A DNA stretch of 64,000 nt from Pseudonocardia autotrophica (lineage in GTDB: Bacteria > Actinomycetota > Actinomycetes > Mycobacteriales > Pseudonocardiaceae). Below, piece by piece: positions 1 to 7,062 of the stretch. Both the position numbers and the translations under genes were made by a program. Positions within the stretch are counted from its first letter, which is position 1. Every line of letters starts with the position of its first letter. A model generated the notes under the pieces. It ran no database searches. It was given only the letters and a program-made list of their open reading frames with translations, and was not told the DNA's origin. Location of the stretch: NCBI RefSeq assembly GCF_000717175.1, contig NZ_JNYD01000012.1:1-64000 (forward strand), in the 5' to 3' direction.

Positions 1-316
1 CGGGGCAGCACGAGCCGGCACAGGTGGGCGATCTGCGCAGCGGGCAGCCCGGTCAGGTGCTGGGCGAACACCGCGGCTTTGGGCGGGTCGATCCGCCCGG
101 CGTCGAGCGCGGCCCACACCAACGGGAGGTCGACGACGAGGGTGACGGCGTCGTCGGCGCGGGCGTCGGCGGCGCGGCGGGTCCAGGCCAGGGCGGCGCG
201 GACTTCGTCGGACCAATCGCGTCGATCGCGGCGAGGGCAGCGGCGAGCGCGGGGCCGGGCGGGAGGTCCGCCAGGTCCTGGATCAGCTCGGCCTGCTGCA
301 CGCGTCGAACATACAT
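1..316 (-). pseudogene. DUF222 (13E12-type) HNH endonuclease, N-terminal part, frameshifted and cut by window edge
   Basis: Read on the minus strand from ATG at 316, the protein begins MYVRRVQQAELIQDLADL and runs to about position 222. The continuation that matches the family lies in another frame: DWSDEVRAALAW at about 218, then LPLVWAALDAGRIDPPK, then AAVFAQHLTGLPAAQI towards position 3. One missing base between the Ile-Asp and Asp-Trp codons (219-222) explains the shift. Both halves are typical of the N-terminal DUF222 region of actinobacterial HNH endonuclease-like proteins, which occur in many copies per genome. The HNH part would lie outside the window. I call it a pseudogene, but a single-base sequencing error cannot be excluded. 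Confidence 0.6.
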
Positions 317-764
317 TCGACCACCGACAAGATCGGGTCCTCTGCGGGCGTCTCGATGAACTTGTTGCCTCATCTGCGCAGATCGGTGAAGCAGTGGGCG
401 TGGAGATGCCGGCGTGGTGGCGACCGGAGTACGCGACGTGCGGCCTCGGCTCAGAGAGTCGCGGTGCCGAAGCTGGTCTTGGCTGAGCTCGTCCGCATCG
501 TCACGAATCGGCCTCCTCGGTCCGAGCGATGTGCCGCGGGCTCGTCAAGTGGGGCGGCAGCCCGCATACGCCAGGTCTACGACTGGTCGGCCGCCGAGCG
601 GGGCCTGCCCGGCGTGCGCGACCTCCTGACCGACGGCAGCCCGTACTACGCCTGGCCCGCCGACGACCGCCGGCCCTGGTTCCCGAGACCGGGCGTCCTG
701 GCCCGGGCGGGACGACGGGCCCTGCCCCCACCCTGAGGCCGGACAGGGCCGACTCCGCCGCTGA
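317..764. other. Gene-poor stretch with possible decayed coding fragments
   Basis: No complete gene is visible here. On the plus strand one open frame (about 440-736) contains VPKLVLAELVRIVTNR at about 466-513, which resembles the core of PIN-domain (VapC-like) toxins. Further on, QVYDWSAAERGLPGVRDLL leads to a stop at 736. Neither piece has a convincing start or ribosome binding site, and the frame is interrupted by low-quality sequence between them. This looks like a graveyard of accessory genes next to the broken DUF222 gene. The PIN resemblance rests on about 16 residues and is weak. Confidence 0.25.
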
Positions 765-792
765 GGCCGGACGGGGTCGACCCCGTCCGGCC
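765..792. terminator. Perfect palindrome, probable bidirectional terminator
   Basis: A 28-base perfect palindrome (arms GGCCGGACGGGGTC / GACCCCGTCCGGCC) lies 7 bases beyond the stop of yajQ (minus strand) and downstream of the plus-strand fragment. It has no T-run, as usual for high-GC actinobacterial hairpin terminators. Confidence 0.6.
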
Positions 793-798
793 CGACCC

Positions 799-1290
799 TC
801 AGCGGTAGTTCGTGAACTGCAGGGCGATGCCGAAGTCCTTGCTCTTCAGCAGCGCGATGACGGCCTGCAGGTCGTCCTTCTTCTTGCCCGAGACGCGCAG
901 CTGGTCGCCCTGGATCTGGGCCTGCACGCCCTTCAGCTTCTCGTCGCGGATGGTCTTGCTGATCTCCTTGGCCTTGTCCGAGGCGATGCCCTGCAGGATC
1001 TTGCCGGTGACCTTGTAGATCTTGCCGGACGGCGCGGGCTCGCCCACCTCGAACGCCTTCAGCGAGATGTTCCGCTTGATCAGCTTCTCCTTGAAGACGT
1101 CGACCGCGGCCTTCAACCGCTCCTCGGTCCCGGACTCGAGGGTGATCGCCTCCTCACCGGCCCAGCTGATCGAGGTGTCGGTCCCCCGGAAGTCGAACCG
1201 CTGGGAGAGCTCCTTCGCGGCCTGGTTGAGGGCGTTGTCGACCTCCTGCCGATCGACCTTGCTCACCACGTCGAACGACGGGTCGGCCAT
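799..1290 (-). CDS. yajQ: YajQ family nucleotide/c-di-GMP-binding protein
   Basis: The 163-residue product has the full length of the YajQ family and its conserved start, [19 protein letters not shown]. It also has the two RNP-like half-motifs in the order seen in Haemophilus YajQ ([12 protein letters not shown], and [18 protein letters not shown] near the C terminus ending in LQFTNYR). Family members bind nucleotides; a Xanthomonas homologue binds cyclic di-GMP and controls virulence genes, but the role in actinobacteria is not established. The protein is cytoplasmic and has no signal peptide. The ATG is preceded by AAGGAGGAG. A GGCCCCC/GGGGGCC hairpin at 1309-1327 lies in the 5' leader. tRNA-Tyr follows divergently upstream. 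Confidence 0.93.
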   Translation of the reverse strand: MADPSFDVVSKVDRQEVDNALNQAAKELSQRFDFRGTDTSISWAGEEAITLESGTEERLKAAVDVFKEKLIKRNISLKAFEVGEPAPSGKIYKVTGKILQGIASDKAKEISKTIRDEKLKGVQAQIQGDQLRVSGKKKDDLQAVIALLKSKDFGIALQFTNYR

Positions 1291-1381
1291 GGGCTCCTCC
1301 TTGCTGGCGGCCCCCCTCGTGGGGGCCGGATCTCGCTGTCGTATCCTTCTCCCTGCACGTCGGCGAGGCCGACGGCACCCC

Positions 1382-1463
1382 GGCAGGTTGCCCGAGTGGC
1401 CAAAGGGAGCGGACTGTAAATCCGTCGGCTTAGCCTACGAAGGTTCGAATCCTTCACCTGCCA
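1382..1463 (+). tRNA. tRNA-Tyr (GTA)
   Basis: This is a class II tRNA of 82 bases. Acceptor arms GGCAGGT (1382-1388) and ACCTGCC (1456-1462) pair perfectly, with discriminator A1463. The anticodon stem GCGGA/TCCGT encloses loop CTGTAAA with anticodon GTA at 1416-1418. A long variable arm follows, then the T-loop TTCGAAT. CCA is not encoded. The gene sits alone and is followed by a strong hairpin. Confidence 0.95.
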
Positions 1464-1476
1464 CACCCTCGGGGTA

Positions 1477-1512
1477 CGGCCCCTGACCAGCGGAGACGCG
1501 GGTCAGGGGCCG
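1477..1512 (+). terminator. Terminator after tRNA-Tyr
   Basis: A 12-bp perfect stem (CGGCCCCTGACC / GGTCAGGGGCCG) with a 12-base loop begins 14 bases after the tRNA and is followed by TTCTCGT. Confidence 0.75.
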
Positions 1513-1596
1513 TTCTCGTATGCCGATGTCCTCCGACGGTCGATGACTCCCGCCCGCCGCCGCGGTCCTGTGTAGGCGACGCAGGGAGGCGATTCC

Positions 1597-1956
1597 GTGG
1601 CGGTGATCGAGGACGTCCGGTTGCTGGGCACCGAGCTGGAGCGCTCGTACCAGGTGTACGTGCGCGGCCGATTGAAGTTCCGCGTCAAGCAGATCGTCTA
1701 CGTGGCGTTCTCCCTCGACGAGCGCGAGATGGGCTTCGCGTTCCCCAAGGAGGAGCGGGCGGCGCTCGTCGCGAGCGAGCCGCACAAGTTCCGGCTGCCG
1801 TCGGCGTCGGACATGCGCTTCAACTGGGTCCACGCCGACCTCGCGGCACTGGACGCGACCGAGGCCCGGGAGCTCGTCGTCGACGCGTGGCGGATGGTCG
1901 TGCCCAAGAAGGTCTCGCGGGCCTACGACCTCACCCATCCCGGCGGCCCGGGCTGA
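1597..1956 (+). CDS. MmcQ/YjbR family protein
   Basis: The 119-residue product carries the YjbR/MmcQ fold signature: MGFAFPKEERAALVASEP, then LPSASDMRFNWVHADLAALD and the C-terminal DAWRMVVPKKV. The family has a CyaY-like double-wing fold reported to bind DNA in one member, but its physiological role is unknown. The start is GTG at 1597, preceded by GGGAGG at a good distance. The gene stands alone between the tRNA-Tyr terminator and a convergent membrane-protein gene whose stop lies 19 bases away. Confidence 0.8.
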   Translation: MAVIEDVRLLGTELERSYQVYVRGRLKFRVKQIVYVAFSLDEREMGFAFPKEERAALVASEPHKFRLPSASDMRFNWVHADLAALDATEARELVVDAWRMVVPKKVSRAYDLTHPGGPG

Positions 1957-1975
1957 CCCGGCCCGGGCACCGTGC

Positions 1976-2638
1976 TCACGCCTCCAGGCCCTCCTTGCGC
2001 AGGTACCAGACGTGCCAGGCGATCAGGCCGGCCAGCGCGGCGAACCACACGACCGTGGTGACCAGGGCGATCAGGTCGATCGGCAGGGTGTAGACGAGCA
2101 CGACGTGCACCACCGCGTTCGCCAGCAGCACCGCCCCCCAGGCGGCCGTGTCGATGCGCAGCCCGCGCCGGAACCGCGCGTCGGTGTCCCAGCGGGCCGC
2201 CCAGGTGGCCGCGCCCTCGGCGCCGCGCTTGATCTCCGCGATCGTCCGGCCCAACGTCAGCTGGGCCGGCCTGCCGACGACGACCGACACCAGCATCCAG
2301 AGCCCGAACAGCCCGCCGAGGGCGGCGGTCCAGCCCTCGCGGATCGCGAGCGTGCGGGGGTCGTCCGACAGCAGGCCGAGCACGACGGACAGCACCAGGA
2401 CGCTCAGCGTGACCAGCGCGACGAGGTCGATCCGGCGGTTGCGGACGACCGTCCACGCCACGTACGGGGCCGCCACGAGCACCCCGGCCATCAGCGCCCA
2501 CCACTGGCTCACCCCCGCCGCGCGCAGCCCGTAGAAGAGCGCCATCGGCACGAGGACCTCGAACACCACGGTCAGCACGTTGGCCCGGACCACCCGGCGC
2601 AGGCCCGCGTCCGAGGCAGGCCTCCCCTCGACCGTCAC
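1976..2638 (-). CDS. VC0807-like multi-pass membrane protein
   Basis: The 220-residue product has about six hydrophobic segments (near residues 20-35, 46-62, 70-90, 103-122, 165-182 and 188-208). Polar joints between them include VVRNRRIDLVAL and GRPAQLTLGRTIAEIKRG. It resembles the actinobacterial VC0807/DUF3159-type membrane proteins, for which no function is known. The GTG start overlaps the stop of the upstream TetR gene by 4 bases (GTGA), so the two are cotranscribed. The TetR protein therefore probably controls this membrane protein, perhaps a transporter or lipid-associated factor. I infer that role only from context. Confidence 0.75.
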   Translation of the reverse strand: MTVEGRPASDAGLRRVVRANVLTVVFEVLVPMALFYGLRAAGVSQWWALMAGVLVAAPYVAWTVVRNRRIDLVALVTLSVLVLSVVLGLLSDDPRTLAIREGWTAALGGLFGLWMLVSVVVGRPAQLTLGRTIAEIKRGAEGAATWAARWDTDARFRRGLRIDTAAWGAVLLANAVVHVVLVYTLPIDLIALVTTVVWFAALAGLIAWHVWYLRKEGLEA

Positions 2639-3231
2639 GCCGATTCCCCTTCGGATGTGGTCGCGCGGACGTAGAGGTCGGCGAGCTCGCGGCCCAGGCG
2701 GGCGAGCTCCGCGGGGCCGGGCGGGTCGGCGGCCGCGGTGGCGACGACGGCGTCGAGCCCACTGGTGAGCGCGATCGTCACGGCCCGGACGTCGAAGGGG
2801 CGGAAGACGCCCGCCTCCTGCCCGGCGCGGAAGTGCTCCTCGAACACGGCCGGGCGGCCGCTGACGCCCGGGCTCGTCGCAGCGCCGTTCCGCACGATGT
2901 CGATCAACGCCCGGACGGCGGCGGGGTGCTCGCCGACGAGCGCGACGTTCGACTCGACGTAGGCCCGCAGCTGCGCGACGTGCCCGTCCGCGCCCTCGAG
3001 ATAGGGCTCCATGAACGACCCGGTCACCCGCTCGATCTCCGCGACGCAGGCCGCGAGCAGGTCGTCCTTGCCCGCGAAGTGGTAGCTGATCATGCCGGTG
3101 CTCGACAGCCCGGCGTGCGTCGCGATCCGGCTGAACGACGCCTTGGCGTAGCCGACCTCGGCGATCACCTCGATCGCCGCCGTGACGATCTGGGCGCGCC
3201 GGCTCGTCTCCGTGAAGGTCCTTGCTCGCAC
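2635..3231 (-). CDS. TetR family transcriptional regulator, probably autoregulated
   Basis: The 198-residue product has an N-terminal TetR DNA-binding domain (QIVTAAIEVIAEVGYAKASF at about 14-33, then the recognition region TGMISYHFAGKDDLLAAC). An all-helical ligand-binding domain follows. The frame remains open to a TTG at 3237, but I prefer GTG at 3231. A TAATTT -10 box (3243-3238, minus strand) ends 6 bases before it, and a TTGCGC -35 lies 17 bases further upstream, so the transcript would start on the GTG itself (leaderless). Two copies of GCTCG-N2-CGAGC sit on this promoter. The gene is followed with GTGA overlap by a membrane-protein gene, its likely target. The ligand is unknown. Confidence 0.85.
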   Translation of the reverse strand: MRARTFTETSRRAQIVTAAIEVIAEVGYAKASFSRIATHAGLSSTGMISYHFAGKDDLLAACVAEIERVTGSFMEPYLEGADGHVAQLRAYVESNVALVGEHPAAVRALIDIVRNGAATSPGVSGRPAVFEEHFRAGQEAGVFRPFDVRAVTIALTSGLDAVVATAAADPPGPAELARLGRELADLYVRATTSEGESA

Positions 3232-3266
3232 GAGCAAAAATTAGCTCGGCCGAGCAAGTCGCGCAA
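3222..3266 (-). promoter_or_regulatory. TetR promoter with two phased operators
   Basis: On the minus strand, -35 TTGCGC (3266-3261), a 17-base spacer and -10 TAATTT (3243-3238) precede the GTG at 3231. Two palindromes with the same core occur: TTGCTCG-CA-CGAGCAA (3222-3237, over the start codon) and GCTCGGCCGAGC (3244-3255, inside the spacer). Their centres are exactly 20 bp apart, about two helical turns, as expected for two TetR dimers on one face. Function is inferred. Confidence 0.7.
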
Positions 3267-3274
3267 GGGTGGGG

Positions 3275-3480
3275 CTACGGCAGGAGCACGAGCGTGCCCG
3301 TGCCGGCCGTCCGTTCCAGGAGCTCGTGGGCGCGGCGGGCCTCGACGAGCGGCAGCCGCTCCGCCACGACCGGGATGGATCTTGTCGGCGCGCAGAGCTC
3401 GAGCAGCGTGCGGACGTCCTCCCGGAACGCGTACGGATCGCGAGGATCCCGCCGCCGCGCGCCACGACGGGACGCGGCCC
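3275..3480 (-). pseudogene. C-terminal remnant of a zinc-type alcohol dehydrogenase/quinone oxidoreductase
   Basis: The minus-strand frame ending at 3275 reads PYAFREDVRTLLELCAPTRS, then IPVVAERLPLVEARRAHELL and ends GTLVLLP. This is the usual C terminus of medium-chain NADPH:quinone reductases. Just upstream (about 3440-3480) the expected RPVVARGGGILAI lies in a neighbouring frame, so a frameshift is also present. The N-terminal 250 or so residues are missing because the acetyltransferase gene ends at 3496. This is a dead fragment. Confidence 0.6.
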
Positions 3481-3495
3481 GGGATCGAGCCGGAG

Positions 3496-3996
3496 CTAGA
3501 TGCCGAACGGCGCGGCGTACCTGACCGTCCCCGCCGGCAGGGGGTCGTCGGTGAGGGAGAGGGCCATGAGCGCCTCGTCCGGTACCTCGGCGGGGAGCCG
3601 GATGCCGTGGGTCGATGCCCGGCCGAAGCCGAAGCGCGGGTAGTAGTCCGGGTGCCCCAGCACGATCACGAACCGCTCGCCCCGCTCCCGCGCCGCCGCC
3701 AGCACCGCACGGACGGCGGCGGACCCGGCGCCCGACCGTTGGTGGACGGGCAGGACGGAACAGGGGGCGAGGCAGAGTGCCGGGACCTCGTCGACGTGAC
3801 AGCGGGTCAGCAGGGCGTGCCCGACGATCTCCCCGTCCGGCGACTCGGTGACCACCGACAGCCCGTCGATCCATGCGGGATCGGTGCGGAGGGCGTCGAC
3901 GAGGTCGGCCTCTCCGGGGGCGTCGAAGGCGGCCAGCACGACCCGTCGCACCGCGGGCGCGTCCTCGGGTGCCTCCGGCCGCGTGGTCCAGTGCAT
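3496..3996 (-). CDS. YhbS-like GNAT family N-acetyltransferase
   Basis: The 166-residue product has the GNAT fold in order: an N-terminal substrate part (TTRPEAPEDAPAVRRVVLAA), the acetyl-CoA-binding loop SVLPVHQRSGAGSAAVRAVL at about 82-101, and the C-terminal LGHPDYYPRFGFGRAS. The last element is typical of the YhbS subgroup. The substrate cannot be told from the sequence. ATG at 3996 is preceded by GGGAGG. The gene is divergent from the amidohydrolase gene, with a 42-bp intergenic region that must hold both promoters. Confidence 0.85.
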   Translation of the reverse strand: MHWTTRPEAPEDAPAVRRVVLAAFDAPGEADLVDALRTDPAWIDGLSVVTESPDGEIVGHALLTRCHVDEVPALCLAPCSVLPVHQRSGAGSAAVRAVLAAARERGERFVIVLGHPDYYPRFGFGRASTHGIRLPAEVPDEALMALSLTDDPLPAGTVRYAAPFGI

Positions 3997-4038
3997 GCGG
4001 TGATCCTCCCAGCGGGGGCCACCGGATACCGTGCGGCC

Positions 4039-4752
4039 GTGCCTCCGAGGCTGCCCCTGACCGTCGTCGCCGCCCAACCGCCCTGCACCGCGCGGGACGT
4101 CGCGGCCAACGTCCGCGCCCACGCCGACACGGTCCGCCGGGCCGGCGCGCGGCTGGTCGTCTTCCCCGAGCTGTCGCTGACCGGCTACGAGCTCGACGCC
4201 CCCGCCCTCGATCCCGCCGATCCCCGGCTCGCGCCGCTGGTCGAGGCGTGCGCCGACAGCGGTGCCCTCGCCCTCGCCGGCGCCCCGCTGCCCCTCGGGG
4301 GCGGCGGCCGCTCGCTCGGTGTGCTGGCCGTCGACGGCGCGGGAGCGCGGATCGCCTACCGCAAGATGTGCCTGGGCGGGGCGGAGCCGGCGCACTTCAC
4401 CGCCGGGGCCGGACCCGGCGTCGTCGAGGTCGACGGCTGGCGGCTCGGTCTCGCCGTCTGCCGGGACATGGGCGTGCCGGAGCAGGCCGCGCGCACGGCG
4501 TCGCTCGGCATGGACGCCTATGTGGCCGGTGCCGTGGACACCCCGGACGACGCCGCGGTGCAGGAGGAACGGGCCCGGCGGATCGGGCGCGACCACGGCG
4601 TCCCGGTCGTCGTGGCCAGCTTCGCGGGTCCCACCGGGGGTGGCTACGACCGCACCGCGGGCCGCTCCGGGATCTGGGCGGCGGACGGCACGGTGCTCGC
4701 GCGGTGCGGGTCCGGGCCGGGTGAGACCGCCCGCGCCGTGCTCGTCGCCTGA
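4039..4752 (+). CDS. Carbon-nitrogen hydrolase (nitrilase superfamily)
   Basis: The 237-residue product has the complete Glu-Lys-Cys triad of the superfamily: Glu in RLVVFPELSLTGYE, Lys in AYRKMCLGGAEPAHF, and Cys in GLAVCRDMGVPEQAA. Such enzymes hydrolyse amides or carbamoyl groups in the cytoplasm; the substrate is not predictable here. It is slightly shorter than usual (260-280 residues). GTG at 4039 gives a compact N terminus beginning with the beta strand LTVVAAQPP. The gene is followed after 42 bases by the molybdopterin-binding regulator. Confidence 0.85.
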   Translation: MPPRLPLTVVAAQPPCTARDVAANVRAHADTVRRAGARLVVFPELSLTGYELDAPALDPADPRLAPLVEACADSGALALAGAPLPLGGGGRSLGVLAVDGAGARIAYRKMCLGGAEPAHFTAGAGPGVVEVDGWRLGLAVCRDMGVPEQAARTASLGMDAYVAGAVDTPDDAAVQEERARRIGRDHGVPVVVASFAGPTGGGYDRTAGRSGIWAADGTVLARCGSGPGETARAVLVA

Positions 4753-4794
4753 CCGGCGGAGACGCGGCGGCCGGGCCGCCGTAACATCCGCGCG

Positions 4795-5193
4795 GTGGCG
4801 GAGTACAGGATCTCGGAGGTCGCGGGCCTGCTCGGGGTCAGCGACGACACGGTGCGCCGGTGGATCGACGCCGGCACGCTCCCGGTGCACCTCGACGCCT
4901 CGCGACGCAAGGTCGTCGACGGGGCCTCGCTGGCGGCGTTCACCCGGGAGCACGCGACGGCGGCGCCGGACCCGTCGGACGTGCACACCTCCGCCCGCAA
5001 CCGCATGGTCGGCCTGGTGACCGAGGTTGTCACGGACAAGGTCATGGCCCAGGTCGAGATGCAGTGCGGGCCGCATCGGGTGGTGTCGCTGATGAGCCGG
5101 GAGGCGGTCGAGGAGCTCGGGCTGCAGCCCGGCTCGCTCGCCGTCGCGGTGATCAAGTCGACGAACGTCGTCGTCGAGACACCCCGACGCTGA
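4795..5193 (+). CDS. Molybdopterin/molybdate-binding protein: MerR-like HTH plus TOBE domain
   Basis: The 132-residue product combines an excisionase/MerR-like helix-turn-helix (YRISEVAGLLGVSDDTVRRW, residues about 4-23) with a C-terminal molbindin (TOBE/Mop) domain. That domain carries SARNRMVGLVTEVVTDKVMA and ends LAVAVIKSTNVVVE. This fusion is common in actinobacteria and is thought to sense or store molybdate/molybdopterin. That fits an organism with a molybdenum CO dehydrogenase (this window, 16-23 kb), although the two are not adjacent. The GTG start follows shortly after the amidohydrolase gene. The last 41 bases overlap the convergent methyltransferase gene. Confidence 0.87.
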   Translation: MAEYRISEVAGLLGVSDDTVRRWIDAGTLPVHLDASRRKVVDGASLAAFTREHATAAPDPSDVHTSARNRMVGLVTEVVTDKVMAQVEMQCGPHRVVSLMSREAVEELGLQPGSLAVAVIKSTNVVVETPRR

Positions 5194-5953
5194 TCCCGAT
5201 CACGACGGTGGCGTCGAGCTCCTCGGAGCGGGTCATCGCGGTGCCCATGCCGTGCACGACCATCGCCGCCGCGGTGCCCGGCGCCTGCCGCCGGGAGGTC
5301 TCGATCAGCAGGTACCCGCCCGGGCGCAGCCACCGGGGTGCGAGCGCGGCGATCCGCCGGTGCAGGTCGAGGCCGTCGGCGCCGCCGTCGAGGGCGGTGA
5401 GCGGCTCGTGGTCGCGGGCCTCGGGCGGCATCAGCGGGACCTCCGCCGTGGGCACGTAGGGCGCGTTGGCGAGCAGCAGGTCGACGCGTCCGCGCAGTTC
5501 GGCGGGCAGGGCGGCGTCGAGGTCGCCCTCGTGGACGTGCCCGCCGCGCGGTTCCAGGTTCCGGCGTGCGCAGCGCACCGCCGCGGGGTCGACGTCCGCG
5601 GCGTGCACCTCGGCCCCCGGCAGTTCCGCGGCCAGTGCGGTCGCCACCGCCCCCGACCCGCAGCAGAGGTCCACGACGACGGCGTCCCGAGGAGCCAGCG
5701 CCAGCCCCTGCTCCACGAGCAGCTCGGTCCGCCGGCGCGGCACGAAGACCTTCTCGTCGACGACGATCCGCAGCCCGCGGAACTCCGCCCACCCCACGAC
5801 GTGCTCCAGCGGGACGCCCGCGACGCGCCGGGCCAGCATCGCCTCCAGCTCCTCCGCGGACCCCGCCGACGCCGCCAGGACCTCGGCCTCCTCCTCCGCG
5901 AACACGCACCCCGCGGCGCGCAGTGCCCCGACCAGGGCCTCGCTCGATCCCAC
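5153..5953 (-). CDS. Putative protein N(5)-glutamine methyltransferase (PrmC/HemK-related)
   Basis: The 266-residue product has an N-terminal helical domain (PLEHVVGWAEFRGLRIVVDE) and a class I SAM-binding core with VVDLCCGSGAVATALAAEL at about 90-108. The motif IV loop reads LLANAPYVP rather than the NPPY of PrmC and HemK. The NAPY form is typical of a separate actinobacterial subfamily annotated as putative N5-glutamine methyltransferases, so this is probably not the release-factor methylase PrmC. The substrate is unknown. The 3' end overlaps the convergent molbindin gene by 41 bases. The Arg-rich end (RRRRSST) may be a loose tail. Confidence 0.82.
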   Translation of the reverse strand: MGSSEALVGALRAAGCVFAEEEAEVLAASAGSAEELEAMLARRVAGVPLEHVVGWAEFRGLRIVVDEKVFVPRRRTELLVEQGLALAPRDAVVVDLCCGSGAVATALAAELPGAEVHAADVDPAAVRCARRNLEPRGGHVHEGDLDAALPAELRGRVDLLLANAPYVPTAEVPLMPPEARDHEPLTALDGGADGLDLHRRIAALAPRWLRPGGYLLIETSRRQAPGTAAAMVVHGMGTAMTRSEELDATVVIGISVGVSRRRRSST

Positions 5954-5972
5954 GGAGGGGCATTATCACGGA

Positions 5973-6416
5973 ATGATCCAGCTGGACGGCGCGGTCCTGC
6001 TCCCCGACGGCACCCCGGTCCGCGGCCGGGGCCGCCGTGACCCCCTGCCGGACGGGCCGCTGCCCGAGTTCTCCCTCTGCCTCGGCCGCCCCGGGCACGA
6101 CGACGAGCCGGACTGGCCCGCGGCCTGGATCGTCTGGCCGGACTTCCGCGTGCCCCGCGACCGGGACGGCGCCACCGCCGCGATCGTCGACGCCTACGAG
6201 CGCGCCCGTTCGGGCGTGCGGGTGGAGGTCAGCTGCACGGGCGGGACCGGCCGCACGGGCACGGTGATCGCGTGCATGGCGGTGCTGGCCGGACATCCCG
6301 GCGCCGAGGCCGTGGCCTGGGCCCGGGCGCACTATCGGCCCCGGGCCGTCGAGACTCCCTGGCAGCGGCGGTGGGTCCGGGCGTTCGCCGAACGGGTGGC
6401 CCGGCGCGCGAGCTGA
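5973..6416 (+). CDS. Dual-specificity/tyrosine phosphatase-like protein
   Basis: The 147-residue product contains the CX5R phosphatase P-loop VSCTGGTGRTGTVIACMAVL (about residues 89-108), with Cys and Arg in place, and an upstream Asp-containing loop (WPDFRVPRDRDG) that could supply the general acid. It resembles small actinobacterial protein-tyrosine phosphatase family proteins. The target is unknown and no signal peptide is present. The ATG lies 19 bases from the divergent methyltransferase start. Confidence 0.8.
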   Translation: MIQLDGAVLLPDGTPVRGRGRRDPLPDGPLPEFSLCLGRPGHDDEPDWPAAWIVWPDFRVPRDRDGATAAIVDAYERARSGVRVEVSCTGGTGRTGTVIACMAVLAGHPGAEAVAWARAHYRPRAVETPWQRRWVRAFAERVARRAS

Positions 6417-6421
6417 GGTGC

Positions 6422-6691
6422 TCACCGCGGACCGGCGGTGAGTCCGCGTTCAGCAGCACCGGGGAGTCGGGTCCGGCGCCGCCCGTAGTCCGAGGCCAGG
6501 CGGGTGCGGGCGGTGAACAGGTGCCGCGCCACCTCGGCGGTGATGCGGTCCGCGTCGGCGGAGCAGCGCCCGGCCCATTGGTCCTCCGGCAGCCCGCGGT
6601 AGGCCGAGGTGAGCTCCTCCAGCGCGCCGAGCAGGTCGGCGATCGCGGCGGACCGCGACTCGGCCTGAGCGACGGTCAGGTCGATGGTCAT
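6422..6691 (-). CDS. Hypothetical protein, small and helical
   Basis: The 89-residue product is predicted to be mostly helical: MTIDLTVAQAESRSAAIADL, then LLGALEELTSAYRGLPEDQW, then DADRITAEVARHLFTART. I do not recognise a family. It lies convergent with the phosphatase gene (5 bases between stops) and downstream of the cupin gene on the same strand, 46 bases away. The codon pattern is consistent with a real gene. No function is proposed. Confidence 0.5.
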   Translation of the reverse strand: MTIDLTVAQAESRSAAIADLLGALEELTSAYRGLPEDQWAGRCSADADRITAEVARHLFTARTRLASDYGRRRTRLPGAAERGLTAGPR

Positions 6692-6737
6692 GCCGCCCAG
6701 GGTCGCGCGTGCAGGTGTCCGGCGTGGTCCCTCGACG

Positions 6738-7043
6738 TCACGAACCCGTGACCTCCGCCGCGCACCCGTCTCCGCGCGAGACGGCGAGGATCACCGCCGG
6801 GACCGCGCCCGGGTTGTGCACCGTGCGCAGGTTCAGCCCGGTGAACCACAGCACCGAGCCCGCGGCGAACCGCCGGCGCCCGCCCGCGTGGCAGCGCAGT
6901 TCGATCTCCCCGGCCTCGAGGACGACGAGTACGCCGCGCCACTCCGCCTCCACGTGCGGTCGCGACTCGCCCGGGGCGATCTCGATCCGCCGCCGGCCGA
7001 AGCGGCGGCCGGGTGACTGCGTCGCACCGCCTCTGCCACCCAT
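6738..7043 (-). CDS. Small cupin-like protein
   Basis: From the ATG at 7043 the product has 101 residues with a cupin-like beta pattern: RIEIAPGESRPHVEAEWRG, GVLVVLEAGEIELRCHAG, FAAGSVLWFTGL. The frame is open further upstream, but that extension is Gly/Pro-rich and would overlap the patatin gene. Metal ligands are poorly conserved, so an enzymatic role is doubtful and a sugar- or ligand-binding function is as likely. It lies 19 bases downstream of the patatin gene on the same strand, suggesting one transcript. Confidence 0.55.
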   Translation of the reverse strand: MGGRGGATQSPGRRFGRRRIEIAPGESRPHVEAEWRGVLVVLEAGEIELRCHAGGRRRFAAGSVLWFTGLNLRTVHNPGAVPAVILAVSRGDGCAAEVTGS

Positions 7044-7062
7044 GCCGCCTCCCCCCCACGAC

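Noticed and set aside
2833..4038. Long plus-strand extension upstream of the carbon-nitrogen hydrolase
   Set aside because: The extension runs antisense across the TetR and acetyltransferase genes; the hydrolase fold begins at 4039.
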